From positions 43,914,402 through 43,978,401 of the forward strand of contig NC_080425.1 of the NCBI RefSeq assembly GCF_029873635.1: a DNA stretch of 64,000 bases, in the 5' to 3' direction. The stretch comes from Malania oleifera. Its lineage: Eukaryota > Streptophyta > Magnoliopsida > Santalales > Ximeniaceae. The notes below the pieces were generated by a model. That model was not told where the DNA came from. It did not search any database and worked only from the letters and a program-made list of their open reading frames with translations. How positions within the stretch are numbered: the stretch's first letter is position 1; each line of letters begins with the position of its first letter. Position numbers and translations under genes: made by a program. Shown here piece after piece: positions 1 through 9,200 of the stretch.

Positions 1-1157
1 GAGGGAAAACTTAGCTTCTTTAGGAAGTCAAAATCTAGATTTTCATATTTATAAAACAGGGGAATTCGTCGATGAGCCACGTCATTCGTTGACGAATTCT
101 TCAATAATTTCGTCGACAAAATTCAGTCTTCGTCGACAAAATTCAGTCAGCTCAAATCCCCTCTCAGTATTTCTTCGTCGACGAGTCCCCTGTATTCTTC
201 GACGAATTTTCTTATACCTTCGTCGATGAGTCCCCTGCATTCGTTGATGAATTCTCTAATACCTTCGTCGACGAGTCCCCTTTATTCATCGATAAGGAGC
301 TGAGAATTCCTCGGGATTTTCCCTTTCCAAAATGCAATGTCGTCGACTTCCTCCTTCTGTTTCCAGTTTCCATTCCCCTTTCTTTTATTAGTTAAATACC
401 GTTACTCTTTGGGTCGTTACACCCCTGGTGTACAAACCAGGTCTGGTAGACCCATCGTACTTACAAACTTTTGCTTTGACTTGACAGTGGTCGGTCAGCC
501 ATTGTCAGGTTTTGCCTTCGGGCCAAACAACCCAGTCATGTTAGGGTAAGACATGACAATAGCCAACTAATCTTCCAAGATATTTTCTATGTACAGTATT
601 ATTAGATGGTTTATATGTATGGAAACCCAGTATTTTATACCATGTTATGTTTACATATGTTTTCTCAGATATGATACGTATGGGTTTTATTGGGAATGCT
701 TTTGTACTGTTATATGTATAACACGAAAGTACTCATGTTGCCACACACTAATATTAGTTTATTTTCCTTACTGAGAGGTGTCTCACCCCAAATTATATAA
801 ACATTTTAGGAGCCCAAGATAGGAGAGCAGACAAAGTTTTGCAGCGCTAAAGTTCGTTAGTCCTACCCTATCTGAAGGGTAAGTCTTTTGTTAGGGTCAG
901 ATGGATTTTTGGGTGATGACCCTAGGACTACTTTTGATTGTTTTGGGATGTGTATGATGGATGTAGTAAACTCTAGTATTATGTTGAATGGTAATATGAG
1001 ATGTATATGATTTTATATTTCCTACTGCTTAGGTTTCCGTGTTATATTTATGATGTATCCGTGGTATCCACGGGTTCAGGTTGATTACGATTTGTCAGGT
1101 TTATTGGTTTTATTATCATGGAAAAAAATTTTTATGGTAATTAAGCAAGTCGTTACA
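1..1157 (+). mobile_element. Family-B Ty3/gypsy LTR, 3' part (cut by window start)
   Basis: The segment ends in the same terminal sequence as the other family-B LTRs here (GTCGTTACA, compare 41938-41946 and 56596-56604). It also shares their internal landmarks: a run of TCGTCGACGA-type motifs (about 65-300), a GGTCTGGTAGACCCATCG block near 440 and the ACTGAGAGGTGTCTCACCCC block near 770. No primer-binding site follows position 1157; a minus-strand gag reading frame starts at once, so this is a solo LTR or the 3' LTR of an element lying to the left. The 32/37-bp GCCGGCGTA minisatellite seen in the other copies is absent, so the middle of this LTR is deleted. Confidence 0.8.
65..300 (+). repeat. 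TCGTCGACGA-type motif cluster in LTR U3
   Basis: Repeated near-palindromes with a GTCGAC or GTCGATGA core, set in short AATTC or GTCCCC-containing spacers, occur about every 20-40 bp. Related clusters sit in the same part of the other family-B LTRs (39905-40060, 54480-54665, 62876-63045), upstream of their TATA boxes. Confidence 0.75.
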
Positions 1158-2094
1158 TGTTCAGTATCAAGGTCCGTTTGAATAATATTATCGGCAATAT
1201 TTGTTTCAATTTCTTTACTCTTTTCCTTTTCTTTTATGGATGCTTGGTATAAACCTAATGTCTGGGTGTATGACAAGTACGCGACCAATGACCTTTTCCT
1301 CCGCATCTGTAACATTTAGTTTCATAGTGTTTGGGTTGTTGATTTTGATCATTTGCCCTCTTCTGGGGGTCATCCCTCTTTTGGGGGTTTGTTACCTCAC
1401 GTCGAAGGCAGTAATTATTTTGACCACGGATGCGACCATACCCACGTCCATTCTTGCGGCCTTGCTCTCGACCACGAGATGTGTTTACAGTCACTTCAGG
1501 GAATGAGGTTGAACCAGTTGGACGGATTTGATGATTTCTCATCAAAAGCTCGTTATTTTGTTCAGCGACAAGAAGACATGATATAAGTTTAGAAAATTTA
1601 GTAAATTTCTTTTCCCTATATTGTTGGTGCAGGAGCACATTCGTGGGATGGAAAGTAGTAAAAGTTTTTTTTAACATATCTTCATCAGTAATATTTTCTC
1701 CGCATAACTTTATCTTCGAGCTAATTTTATGTAGAGTTGAGTTATATTCGCTGACAGTTTTAAAATCTTGCAACCTTAGGTGCAATCATTCATATCGAGC
1801 TTTTGGTAAAATCTCTGTTTTTTTTTTTTTATGGTAAAACCTATTTTTTAAATTTCTCCATAGGATGAGTGGGACTTTAACAGTGAGGTATTCCATTTTT
1901 AATTCTTCTTCTAAATGATGTTGGATAAAGATCATGACTTTAGCATGATCTTACTGGAATGTGGTATTTCCATCTAATATTGTATTTCCTAAATTCATTG
2001 CATTCAAATAGATTTCTACATCAAGAATCCATGAGAGATAGTTGTTGCCTGTGATGTTAAGGGGAACAAACTCAACTTTGCTTAGGCTCGACAT
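1158..2094 (-). pseudogene. Copia-type gag (UBN2-like, CCHC zinc knuckle) of a gag-only element
   Basis: Read on the minus strand from an ATG at 2094-2092, the product starts MSSLSKVEFVPL followed by NNYLSWILDVEIYLNAMNLG. This is the N-terminus of a very common plant copia-like gag. The middle (HLRLQDFKTVSEYNSTL, LISCLLVAEQNNELLMRNH) and the knuckle CYRCGGKGHWSRTC (near 1290) fit gag: RNA binding and particle assembly. The frame has an in-frame stop near 1950, a frame change around 1800-1850 at an A-rich run, and another just after the knuckle, so it is dead. After the last shift the typical tail LYQASIKEKEK is still readable. No protease, integrase or reverse transcriptase follows; the frame stops where the family-B LTR was inserted at 1157. 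This looks like a non-autonomous gag-only (TR-GAG-like) element, inferred from what is absent, because its far end lies outside the window. Confidence 0.75.
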
Positions 2095-2185
2095 CTGAAT
2101 AAATTAACAATAATAAAGCAATTTAGAAAAGTTAAACATTCTAATTGAAATAATACAGAAATAGTAATATAATATTTTTTTTCAA

Positions 2186-2250
2186 GAGATTAAAAATATA
2201 CTCTCTTTAAGAGGTAAACAATTACTATCTCTTCTGGAGATTAAATATAT
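2186..2250. repeat. Leader stem-loop repeats of the gag-only element (left part)
   Basis: Short self-complementary motifs of the form TCTCTT..GGAGA alternate with ATTAAATATAT. The series is interrupted by solo LTR A1 and resumes at 4586-4680. They lie between gag and the LTR of the gag-only element, that is, in its untranslated leader. Confidence 0.6.
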
Positions 2251-2565
2251 TGTTGACCCTATGGGTCATACCCTATTTTGATTATGACAAATACTCAGGT
2301 ATTTAATGATTGCCAAGTTGATGTGCAGGTTTATCTTGGCAGTATCCTATGATGGCACTCGGAGACCCGGAGGAAAATGAAGACCTTGAAGACCCTTGAT
2401 ATAATTGATTTGTTGTAATTTATATTCGGGTCTGTAATATTTAAGTAGGAAATGTCTGTAATAGTAATTAGGGCATTCGGGTTGTAATAAGCTCACACAC
2501 ACATCACATGCATGATTTAATCTGTAAGCTCAAACCGAACCATAGAAAGACCTTAGGGTGAACCC

Positions 2566-3176
2566 TCGGTCGACCTCGGTCGACCGACACCGGACTTTTT
2601 CGGTGATTTCAAATTAGACCCCAAGTGACCTTAGGATACACACATATGCACATATGTTTATTAGGCACTTGAAATAGACTTATTTGGGTCAATTTGGGAC
2701 CGAATTGCACACTTTGTGCACCTTCGGTCGACCGACCATTTCAGTTCAAATTGGTCTGGTCGACCGAAACCGGTCCGGGTCAACTATTTGACCCTAGCCC
2801 GGTCGACCGAGCCCTTATAGGTCATTTGACCTCGGTCGACCGAACCACCTGGGAGTCAACCGTTTGACCTCCCGGTCGACCGACCACTCTTGTACTCCAA
2901 CTACCTGGTCGACCGAAGGGTCTTGGGAGAATTCCCAGCGGTCTGGTCGACCGAGCATTTCAGTTCAAAAGTCCCCCGGTCGACCGAACCTCGGAAGTTT
3001 GGGAAATTTCCCTTTCCGGTCGACCGAGCCATGTAGCTCAAAAAGTGTCCGGTCGACCGAAACTCGGAGATTTCAAAAATCGCCCTTACCCGGTCGACCG
3101 ACCCCTTAGTTCAAAATGCCCTCGGTCGACCGAGCTACTTGAGTGCCGGTCGACCGAGCTACTTTTGGTCGACCGG
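2566..3176. repeat. GGTCGACCGA motif array in LTR A1
   Basis: About 16 copies of the core GGTCGACC (palindromic, SalI core GTCGAC) occur at 20-150 bp spacing, most often 30-40 bp. They are usually followed by GA and preceded by C. Spacers are unrelated short sequences, often containing TTCAAA or TTTGACC. The array ends about 130 bp before the TATA box of this LTR, so it occupies the U3 enhancer position. Confidence 0.9.
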
Positions 3177-3303
3177 ACCTCTCGGGTTGCCCTATTTTTT
3201 TTACCGCGATTAAATGGTTTAAGCAGGGTTAAAATATTTGAAAGGTCATTAAACTTTCCTAATTATTCCCAATAGGTCCCCAACGGTTATATTTCAAGGG
3301 TTG

Positions 3304-3313
3304 TCTATAAATA
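3304..3313 (+). promoter_or_regulatory. TATA box of LTR A1
   Basis: TCTATAAATACCCC sits just after the GGTCGACCGA array and after a conserved CCAACGGTTATA block that recurs upstream of the TATA box in copies A2-A4. It probably marks the U3/R boundary of the LTR. Confidence 0.6.
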
Positions 3314-4585
3314 CCCCCCTCATTTGGGATAATTAGTATGGGATTAAAAATATTGATTAAGAGAAATTCTCTGAAAATCCCAAATCCTATAATATTCATA
3401 TCCAATCCCCATTCACTCATGCTTACCTTCTTCGATCTCTTAAATCCTCTGTAAGTCGATTGAGTGTTTATATTTAATAGGTTTGCTCTCCCATTCATAT
3501 TTGATTGATTTATTTTCATTGAGAGCTAAACCTAAGTATTCTTAGGAGACTTTGTTAATAAGTCTATCCTAAGAAGACTTTGATAGATCTTCTAAGATTT
3601 GCACCTTCATTGCAACATCTTAAGGAGATTGTATTTGTTTTTGGTTGCAAAACATTTTCAAAATACATTCAAATATCTAGCGTGCTTTGTCTTGATAAAG
3701 CTTTAAAGAGATATTTGTTTGTGTGAGAAAAATCTTTGTTGCAATATTCATTGATTTATATCCATAGTTGAATACAAAGATTAAACTCCTTTTGCAAACC
3801 AAACTTATACATTGCTAGAGCTTCATATACATATATATATTGAGAAAACTTGTTGATTGGAATATATGAAGTTTGGATAATATCTTTGTTTGAACACTTA
3901 GATTGAATAGCCTGTGATACAAAGATCATTTAGGTTTGCACTCTCACGTACTCATTACAACGATAGTAAATCTATTTGAGAGTTGACATCTTAGACCACA
4001 TTGAGCTTACATATTGAATCATACTGTGGTGTTTGTAATTGCGCGTATTTGGGTACACATCCGCTTTACTTGAAAGCCTATTCATTGTACCATTTGATTG
4101 TATTTCAAATACTGTTATATTTCTAGGCACAGGCCTAAAGAGGGAGACTAGCCCTGGAATAGTCCCGGATTGGCTTAGACCCGGTTAGGAAAGCTAGGTG
4201 CGTCGTCCTGTTAAGGCGTGTAGGTTGAGGTCAGCCCTGTGTTAATTTGACCTGGTTGTAAACGGTGCCGCTCCACCCTTAAGTGAGCTATTAGTGGAAT
4301 CCTCTAGCTTGCGAGCTTGAGGCGGGGACGTAGGCACGGTTGGCCGAACCCCGATAACATATCGTGTGTTCATTTTTATTTCCGCACTTTATATTTACCG
4401 CACATGTATGTTATGGGTGAATGATGCGTATGACTTAATTTTCACATTATATTTATCTACGCATTTGGAAATTGAATAGGCATACCCTAGGTTGTGTATA
4501 TATTACTATTTATCCAGTTCAACCTAGGTGATAAATTTTAAAATTCCAATTCACCCCCCCTCTTGGGAATACACCAATTCTAACA

Positions 4586-4680
4586 TATATTGTCTCTTCA
4601 GGAGACTTATCTTTTCGGGAGATTAAATATATAGTCTCTTCAGGAGGATTATTTTACCATCTCTTCTGGAGATTGGTAAT
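4586..4680. repeat. Leader stem-loop repeats of the gag-only element (right part)
   Basis: GTCTCTTCAGGAGAC (4591-4605) is a perfect 5-bp stem with a 5-nt loop. Related copies follow near 4612-4625, 4632-4648 and 4660-4675, separated by ATTAAATATATA. A TA dinucleotide run (about 4678-4700) closes the set. Confidence 0.6.
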
Positions 4681-4818
4681 ATATATATATATATATATAT
4701 AGACAGTATAGAAATAAAACCAGCCATTGAGGCGATATTAATAAACAAAAATAAAACTGTCCATTAATGCGGTATATATATAAATATATCAGTTGGATAG
4801 AGCATCGTGTTGATAACG

Positions 4819-5240
4819 TGTTATAAAATAATACAAGAATAAATAAACGTAGATAATCAGAAAGTAATGAACACAAGTAAAATAAAATAAAAATAGATAA
4901 TAAATAAAAGTGAGACTAGATTTACGTGGTTCGGTTTATACCTACTCCACGGATGAATGAAATCTGAAATCCACTATTTTAAGAGGAATTACAAAATATA
5001 CCTGACTTTTGTACATATTATCTCACCTTCTTACCTTACAAAATATCTCACTTTCTTTTTTATCTCTTATTTCTTTCTTCTTTATTTGCACGCTTAATAT
5101 TTTGCACTCTATATTTTACATTCTGCACTCTTCGTTTTTCCTCCCCTAATCTCAATCAGGTGATCCCCTTTATATAGTTGTGGGAAGAGCAAATGATTTT
5201 GTTTGATAATAATAATGGATTCATGCATGGGAAACATGAG
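4819..5240 (-). mobile_element. LTR of the minus-strand gag-only copia-like element (outer end uncertain)
   Basis: On the minus strand the LTR appears to end ...TTATAACA at 4819, followed by CGTTATCAACACGATGCTC, a leader-start sequence I recall from this class of plant elements. The block ACGTGGTTCGG (4924-4934) is a hallmark of the same LTRs, and a minus-strand TATATAAAGG lies at 5169-5176. The outer edge could not be fixed; no clear TG end or TSD was seen between 5200 and 5600. Confidence 0.5.
5169..5176 (-). promoter_or_regulatory. TATA box of the gag-only element LTR
   Basis: Reverse complement TATATAAA followed by GGGGATCACC. It points away from the host gene, about 670 bp upstream of the BASS1 start codon on the opposite strand. 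Confidence 0.45.
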
Positions 5241-5550
5241 GGAGATGAGGCAGGTATGTTGAAGACATGAATGGTAACATTCATCATTTATTTCACAACA
5301 AATATTGAATTGGTAGAAATGATGAAAGGATTTTTTAATTAAGAAAGTTATTAAAATTGCAATGCTGAATAGATAGGAAAGAGGAAGTTGACTTTTAATT
5401 ATTTTTTTAACGTATTTTAAAATACACCAACTAATCAGATTAAGAATTATAAACTTCCAACCAATTATATTAATTACAACTTAAAATTTTTTAAAAATTT
5501 GAGAAAATTAGGATTAGGATTTTAAGGCATTTGAAGGTTACCCTTAATAT

Positions 5551-5560
5551 TATATATAAA
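5551..5560 (+). promoter_or_regulatory. Candidate TATA box of the BASS1-like gene
   Basis: TATATATAAA lies about 280 bp upstream of the start codon. A transcript starting about 30 bp downstream would carry a leader of roughly 250 nt that includes the CT repeat and two upstream ATGs. Plant start sites often lie near CT-rich (Y-patch) sequence, so a later start inside 5690-5790 is also possible. Confidence 0.4.
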
Positions 5561-5709
5561 AGATTTTTGAATAAAATCGTCACATCCCTCGAGTTTTGAT
5601 TTTACATTATTTTGAAAAATAATTTTCAGGTGCGTTATTTTAATATTTCCCGGGAGCGCCTAATATCCGCTGGACTGACGGCTAACCTCTTTTGAACCAT
5701 CCTTTCTTC

Positions 5710-5744
5710 ATGATCGACATGGCTGCATCGTTCTTCCGCCAAGC

Positions 5745-5792
<48 letters not shown>

Positions 5793-5934
5793 CACAAATG
5801 TCCGCAAGTGGACACTGCCCGTCTCTGAAGTAGCCGATCATGTCTCTCACCTTCTGCTTCAGTTCTCTAACTTTACTCCCACAATCCCAACCAAGAATAC
5901 CGCTTCTCACACGCAGAAAACCCTCAATTTCTAG
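5710..5934 (+). other. Upstream ORF overlapping the BASS1 start
   Basis: ATGs at 5710 and 5719 (the second in a GACATGG context) open a 74-codon frame that runs through the CT repeat as a Ser-Leu tract. It continues past the main start at 5840 in a different frame, and there is no reason to think it encodes a working protein. A second short uORF (ATG 5798, stop 5831-5833, 11 codons) lies in the main frame and ends six bases before the main ATG. If these are in the mRNA, scanning ribosomes would meet three upstream ATGs. Confidence 0.5.
5747..5789 (+). repeat. CT microsatellite in the BASS1 5' leader
   Basis: A near-perfect (CT)n run with one CC interruption near 5755-5757. It ends 50 bp before the start codon and lies inside the overlapping upstream ORF. 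Length changes not divisible by three would change which frame the upstream ATGs feed into. Confidence 0.9.
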
Positions 5935-6235
5935 ACCACCAAGGCTCTCAACCCTGCGCATTATCAGATCTGTCCATCGAAATTCTGAGCGCTCCCGAGC
6001 TGTTGTCTGTGCAAAACCCAGATGGGAAATCATGCTGGAAACTGCAGCTAGCCTGTACCCTGTCTATGTCATTGTTGGAGCGGTTGTTGCTTGCTTGAGA
6101 CCGTCTACCTTTTCTTGGTTTGTGAGGAGAGGTCCAGCTTCATACAGCTTGGCTCTGGGCTTCATCATGCTGGCCATGGCTCTCACATTGCAGCTCAGGG
6201 ACTTCTTAAATTTGCTAATGCAAAGGCCTCTGTCA
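5840..6235 (+). CDS. BASS1: BASS1-like exon 1 (residues 1-132)
   Basis: Encodes the transit peptide and the first helices (LYPVYVIVGAVVACLRPSTF, LGFIMLAMALTLQLRDF). It ends after codon TCA, with donor GTGAGT at 6236 and phase 0. Confidence 0.87.
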
Positions 6236-9200
6236 GTGAGTTTCAGAACTCAGAGGGCACCATTTATCCATTTATTTATTCATTTACTTTTGGAATATTG
6301 AAAGTTGACGTTTCTTTATATTTATCCCGGGCATGGTGTTTTGCAGTTTTACAATTGCGCTGTAATTTAGTTGTTTTGTGGAATCAGTGAAGTGGGTATG
6401 CCTATTTGATGGACACTTCGTTTGCTTTTGAGTATACTCCCAAGGATTGAACCTTTTTTTTTTTTTTGTAGCAACTAGGATGGTTTGGGACATAATTTTT
6501 GAAGTTCAATGTTGCTGGAGGTTGTATGATGTCTGAACTTTATTTTGAATTTGATTACTTTCCAGAGAATGACTTACAATTGCTTACTTGGCAGAACATG
6601 CTATAGCTGTTAATGTTGTCCTAATTTTGTATTGTGATAAAAAATGTTGTTTCTTTTATTATTAAAATTCCACGTTTAAACTGGAAATTGTCCAGAAAGC
6701 ATCTTGAAGAAATGAACCAAAAACAAAAAGTGCAAATCAGTGTCCTTTTGGAGGATAGACTATCATGTTGGTTGATGGACATTTTATTGAAGAAACTAAA
6801 GGATTCTATGTTTTATGATTCTATACTTTTATATATAAAAATAAACCAGTATTTGAGATAATAAGTTTATTCCTTTCACTTTTAACCAGATACTGTTTGG
6901 ATGCATTGCTCAATATACAATTATGCCTGCTGCTGGAATGATTATTAGCAAATCCTTGGGACTGTCACCATCTCTTTCTGTGGGTTTAATATTGCTTGCT
7001 TGTTGCCCTGGAGGCACTGCGTCAAACGTGGTAAGATTACTTTATCCGTCTGTTTTTCCTTCTCTACTCATGTATTTACTACAATCAATGATGAATAACA
7101 TTTGGAAGAGTTGAGAACATTCAAATTGACAAAAACGTTGCCTAGTTGTGGATTGGTTTAGTAGCTTTTCAGTAATCATTCTCCCAATTTTTCAGTATTT
7201 TTGTTAGAATCTATCTGATTGATTTTCTTTCTATTGCTAATGATTCTTACTTTATCTGCACTCACCTTTTTCTTTTTCTTTTTTATGATTGAAAATTTCC
7301 GGAACAGTGAAAGAGAAGTGGTAGAAACTGATCTGCTTTTTCATAATGAGGATCCAAATTACGTACCAGTTAGAATTTTCATATGATTTCCCAATGCAGA
7401 AGGTCATATAATGAATGTAATCGGGTATTCATAATAATGAATGTGCATTTATCCAATATTTTTACCTTCCTGTATCTTTTGTTTAAGATAATTAAAATCT
7501 CAAAAGGAGTGGGAACCTGAAGACATTATAAGGAGATTGGATAAGTTCTAGGGCTCAAAAAGATCTGTCAGAAACTCAGAATGCTTAGAATTTAGAAATT
7601 GAGATTACCCCAAATTTATTTCACATGGCTTTCCAAATCCCAAATAATTCAAAACATGTCAAAGGCCACCCATGAGTTAGAATATGAGATTTTTTGACAC
7701 ATATCTATCTGATCCAGTGAATTTAAATTGTCCAATTTAAAAATATTTTCCCCAACTCCATAAATTGCTTCTAATATAGATGCTTGCCATCCTCAATCTA
7801 TAGATGGCATCAGTTTTATGTGGTTGTGATGCAGGACCAAATGTCCATGTTGCATTGGACGTTTGGTCCTGCATCTAAAATAAACAAAAATTATACTTTC
7901 CTAAATACCAATACCCTAGTATCAATATTGCCCAAATAAAAGGATACTCTTAAAAACTAAAACTAGATTATCCTATGCTTGTATTGCATCAACCTTCCCC
8001 CGTTGAAAAAAGAACACAATCTCAAATTGAAGCTAACACCTACTATCTAACATTGCCCTTTTTCTCTGCATCCTTAGAATACTACTTCATTCACATTGTA
8101 ATCATCCAAAAATCATAGGCTTATCTTATGGTCAGTAGTTTCCATCACAGTGACATGGGTCTTCTATGGGCAATTCTGATACAGTACATTTTTATCCAGA
8201 ATCATAGCAATTAAGTGGAAAGTGCTCGACCGTCTTGGAATCAGATAGCTTGGCAGCTCATGTGGAACTTGCAAGTATCCTTCCCCATATTTGCTCTTTA
8301 CCCTAGCAAAGGCACTAGGCAGTATCCTGATCAACTAAGCTAAAGTCATAGGATGGCAAGCTAACGTGTAATCCACAGCGAACCAAATTGTGATTGTTGT
8401 TCGTCTTTCATCGAAAAGCATCGAGCAACAACTTTATGAAGCACAAGTGTTTAAGTATTGATATCTCTATCATGTCAAGCTAATGCATGCAACATGATCA
8501 TCTTACACTCATAATGAGATGAATTTCTCTTTCATGAGATGCCTCTAAAGATTCTGCTTAGTTACTAGAGCTAGCCTGTGAAGTGTGTTGATGAACTAGA
8601 CAATACCACCAAGTACATGTGAGGCCTTTAAGACAAGAAACAACCATGCTAAATTGCTAACTTTCTCTTATGGTCTTGACACTTTGAAAGGTAAAAGGTG
8701 TTTTCAATTTGTTTGAACCAATCGAATAACATATTTGGAACCCTCTTGCCTGTGAACTTGGGCAAGTAATCATGATTCCATAATTTGACTTGCTAGAGGT
8801 TTGTGCAGTAGCAGTATGTTATTATTGATATTTGTAGTTGGGATACTGGAATTTTCTGTATGGATAATGTTCAAGAGATGTTATACTTTTGACCAAACAT
8901 AGAGTCAATTTGATTTTGAAAAGCAATAACCTGAGAGCAGAGAGGCCATCTGAGATGTTAATCCATTGATATGTTTTTCCTCTCTTTCCAATTGTACATC
9001 CGAACCACTTTATGATCAACAGGATCAAAATGGTCCTTTGTTACCATTTCTTCCTTCTCTGTTTTTTCCTTTTTTCTCCTGTTATCTTTAGCCAGGTCAG
9101 ACTGGTCTGGTTCAGTTTGTATGGACCAGCAAGTTCAAGAAAAAGATGGTTCAGGGCAGATCCAGTTCAGTAGTTGGGGTTGGTGTCCGTTCAGCTTGGC

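Larger units (their letters stand above)
2251..4585 (+). mobile_element. Solo LTR A1 (large copia-type LTR, plus orientation)
   Basis: The sequence starts TGTTGACCCTATGGGTCATA and ends CACCAATTCTAACA. It is flanked by TATAT on both sides (2246-2250 and 4586-4590), a matching 5-bp TSD, although in AT-rich DNA. The same ends occur in three other places in this window, in reverse (33019-34955, 46377-48450, 58416-60728). It contains a GGTCGACCGA array (2566-3176), a TATA box (3304-3313) and, near the 3' end, a C-run block (CACCCCCCCTCTTGGG) typical of SIRE/Maximus-type copia LTRs as I recall them. No gag-pol or PBS accompanies it, so it is a solo LTR left by LTR-LTR recombination. Family assignment is inference. 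Confidence 0.85.

Noticed and set aside
2566..3176. CRISPR-like array of short palindromes with unique spacers
   Set aside because: Repeats are only 8-10 bp, spacing is irregular, the sequence lies in a plant LTR and there are no cas genes.
2864..3275. Open frames rich in GRP/RST repeats
   Set aside because: They are translations of the GGTCGACCGA array inside LTR A1. The repeat unit creates the peptide pattern and there is no independent coding signal.
4090..4340. tRNA-like G/C-rich block in LTR A1
   Set aside because: No cloverleaf or A/B-box pair could be drawn; it is a conserved LTR block present in A2-A4.
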